From: Thermoplasmata archaeon
GTDB taxonomy: Archaea; Thermoplasmatota; Thermoplasmata; SG8-5
Length of the DNA: 7,831 bases
Assembly (NCBI GenBank): GCA_030655715.1
Contig: JAUSPR010000242.1
Coordinates: forward strand, 1-7,831
Direction of reading: 5' to 3'
The notes below the pieces were generated by a model. It made no database searches and was not told the origin of the DNA. It saw only the letters and a list, made by a program, of their open reading frames with translations. Shown here one piece after another: positions 6,975 through 7,831 of the stretch (the first letter of the stretch is position 1; each line of letters opens with the position of its first letter). The position numbers and the translations under genes were made by a program.

Positions 6975-7549
6975 TATTCCGCCTCCACGATATTGAAAGC
7001 GCCTTTGACAATGGTGCTTTCCATTGTTCTGGCTGCCTTGGAAATGTCATTGACCTGCACGATTGTCATGCCCTTACAGTCCGCGCAAGATGACCGTGAA
7101 GATCCAAAATTTTGGCTTTCAAGGGTCTTTGCGGAAGATATTGCATTGTTCAGGTCCATTGCGTTCAAGCCTCGGGAAATAGCAGTCAATTTTGTCGAAA
7201 GCTGGCTGACACAACCCGCGCAGGCTTCGTTCCTGGTCGAATCCCTGGCAAGTTGCGATTGAAGGCTCTGCACTCTGTTAAGAATATCGGAAATTTGACC
7301 CATGGTTCCTGCGGCTGATTGGCCGTAACGTCTTTCGATATGTGAGCGCATTGTAACTGCCACTGGCAATCCTTCTGACTGAATTGCATGCATCACGCTG
7401 CGAAAGCATCTCGGGTTTTGCAAACCAGGCTCGAATTCACAGTCAGCGCATTCCATTACAAGCTCTATGCCGTTCCTTCGCTTCCTCGACGAATAATCGC
7501 ATGCCCCGTCAGCCCTGGAATGGGCTGCACGTACCTTTCTTCCAGTCAT
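6974..7549 (-). CDS. Cysteine-rich (three CxxC) protein of unknown function, first gene of the secretion operon
   Basis: A 191-residue soluble protein with no signal peptide or membrane segment. It has eight cysteines at 17, 34, 37, 48, 110, 113, 155 and 158. They form three CxxC pairs, CADC (34-37), CAGC (110-113) and CADC (155-158), with Cys48 ten residues after the first. This suggests bound zinc, another metal or redox pairs, which is inferred and not proven. The N-terminus is basic (many Arg/Lys in residues 4-25). Residues 84-150 are rich in Gln, Ser, Asn and Leu and look helical. The layout of residues 30-75 (a CxxC, about ten residues, a Cys, then a helix and a VxVxxRSHIERRY strand-helix) recalls the N-terminal part of some longer euryarchaeal secretion ATPases, so this may be that domain as a separate gene. 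The recollection is unverified. It overlaps the ATPase by 1 nt. TGAGGGAG just before the ATG supports the start. Confidence 0.75.
   Translation of the reverse strand: MTGRKVRAAHSRADGACDYSSRKRRNGIELVMECADCEFEPGLQNPRCFRSVMHAIQSEGLPVAVTMRSHIERRYGQSAAGTMGQISDILNRVQSLQSQLARDSTRNEACAGCVSQLSTKLTAISRGLNAMDLNNAISSAKTLESQNFGSSRSSCADCKGMTIVQVNDISKAARTMESTIVKGAFNIVEAE
6982..6986 (-). promoter_or_regulatory. Shine-Dalgarno site for the ATPase gene
   Basis: GGAGG on the minus strand at 6986-6982 lies 7 nt before the ATG at 6974, inside the last codons of the cysteine-rich gene. It is the strongest ribosome binding site in the window. Together with the TAATG stop-start overlap it fixes the ATPase start and suggests coupled translation. 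Confidence 0.75.
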
Positions 7550-7595
7550 ATTCTCCCTCAGGCCTTGATAACTTTACTGTTATAATTATTTTGCA
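7550..7595 (-). promoter_or_regulatory. Probable promoter and ribosome binding site of the secretion operon
   Basis: Read on the minus strand, a TATA-like AATAATTATAA lies at about 7590-7580. Initiation some 25 nt downstream would fall near 7560. The resulting leader would be only about 11 nt long and would contain TGAGGGAG (7560-7553), a usable Shine-Dalgarno sequence immediately before the ATG at 7549. The TATA box is only moderately like the consensus. Confidence 0.45.
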
Positions 7596-7799
7596 TTGAA
7601 ATTATCCTTCGGAGAATGTAAAGCCATTCTCGCAACAATTCCGAGCGAGCATCTGAATCCGATTTTCTTCCGCAACTGGGGTTTGGATAAGAAAGGTTTA
7701 TTGATATACTTTGCACGCACAAGATTGAATCAACAGCATTTGGTTGCATCAAATCTCGGAACTGAATCCATAGCCAATCTGATTTTCGAGCAGGTTTAA
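7596..7799 (+). CDS. Orphan reading frame, possible small gene or gene remnant
   Basis: The plus strand is open from 7572 to a TAA at 7797-7799. The only start in the stretch is a TTG at 7596, giving 67 residues with no internal Met. The reading has a natural amino-acid mix (for example IPSEHLNPIFFRNWGLDKKG) and ordinary codons, unlike the shadow frames nearby, but I do not recognise it. No ribosome binding site or promoter is evident for a plus-strand start there, and the TTG sits at the operon's own promoter. It could be a truncated remnant, an unusual small gene or chance. The overlapping minus-strand frame (7558-7806) looks less protein-like. Confidence 0.25.
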   Translation: MKLSFGECKAILATIPSEHLNPIFFRNWGLDKKGLLIYFARTRLNQQHLVASNLGTESIANLIFEQV

Positions 7800-7831
7800 T
7801 CGGCATCCAAAGTCCTGAGGGACATTTGGAA

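Noticed and set aside
7558..7806. 82-residue minus-strand ORF upstream of the cysteine-rich gene
   Set aside because: Its end runs through the AT-rich operon promoter, its composition is not protein-like, and no start signal was seen. The plus-strand frame here is the better of two weak candidates.

Overview
The window looks archaeal, most likely euryarchaeal in the broad sense and possibly Thermoplasmatota, although the lineage cannot be fixed from sequence alone. Three points support this. The three plus-strand genes have TATA-like boxes centred about 25-28 nt upstream of their start codons, as in leaderless archaeal transcripts. The minus-strand operon encodes a secretion ATPase followed by a single polypeptide with two T2SSF (TadB/TadC/FlaJ-like) domains, an archaeal arrangement. 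The ATPase has the LGEVRG/GTIHGNS motifs of that lineage. No rRNA, tRNA, CRISPR array, insertion sequence or phage gene was seen.

Layout. Positions 3-74 (+) may be the 3' end of a gene that begins before the window. Positions 75-309 are AT-rich and end in a promoter. Three plus-strand genes follow: a calcium/sodium antiporter of the CaCA superfamily (310-1356), an MscS-family mechanosensitive channel (1525-2562) and a YdjM/DUF457-type membrane protein of the metal-dependent hydrolase family (2585-3247). Each has its own promoter-like element, so they are probably separate transcripts sharing a membrane or ion-homeostasis theme rather than one operon.

From 7549 down to 3218 the minus strand carries a tightly packed three-gene operon. 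In order of transcription it encodes a 191-residue cysteine-rich protein with three CxxC motifs, a 590-residue secretion/pilus ATPase and a 663-residue membrane platform protein. The junctions overlap by 1 nt (TAATG) and 8 nt (ATGTCTGA), and each internal start has a Shine-Dalgarno sequence. The ATPase and platform are the motor core of a type IV filament (type II/IV secretion, Tad-like) machine. No pilin, prepilin peptidase or other Tad/archaellum gene is in the window, so the substrate is unknown. The cysteine-rich protein is the least understood part and may be a detached N-terminal domain of the ATPase. The operon's last gene runs tail to tail into the DUF457-type gene, and their ends overlap by 30 nt.

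Positions 7550-7831 hold the probable operon promoter and a weak orphan reading frame.
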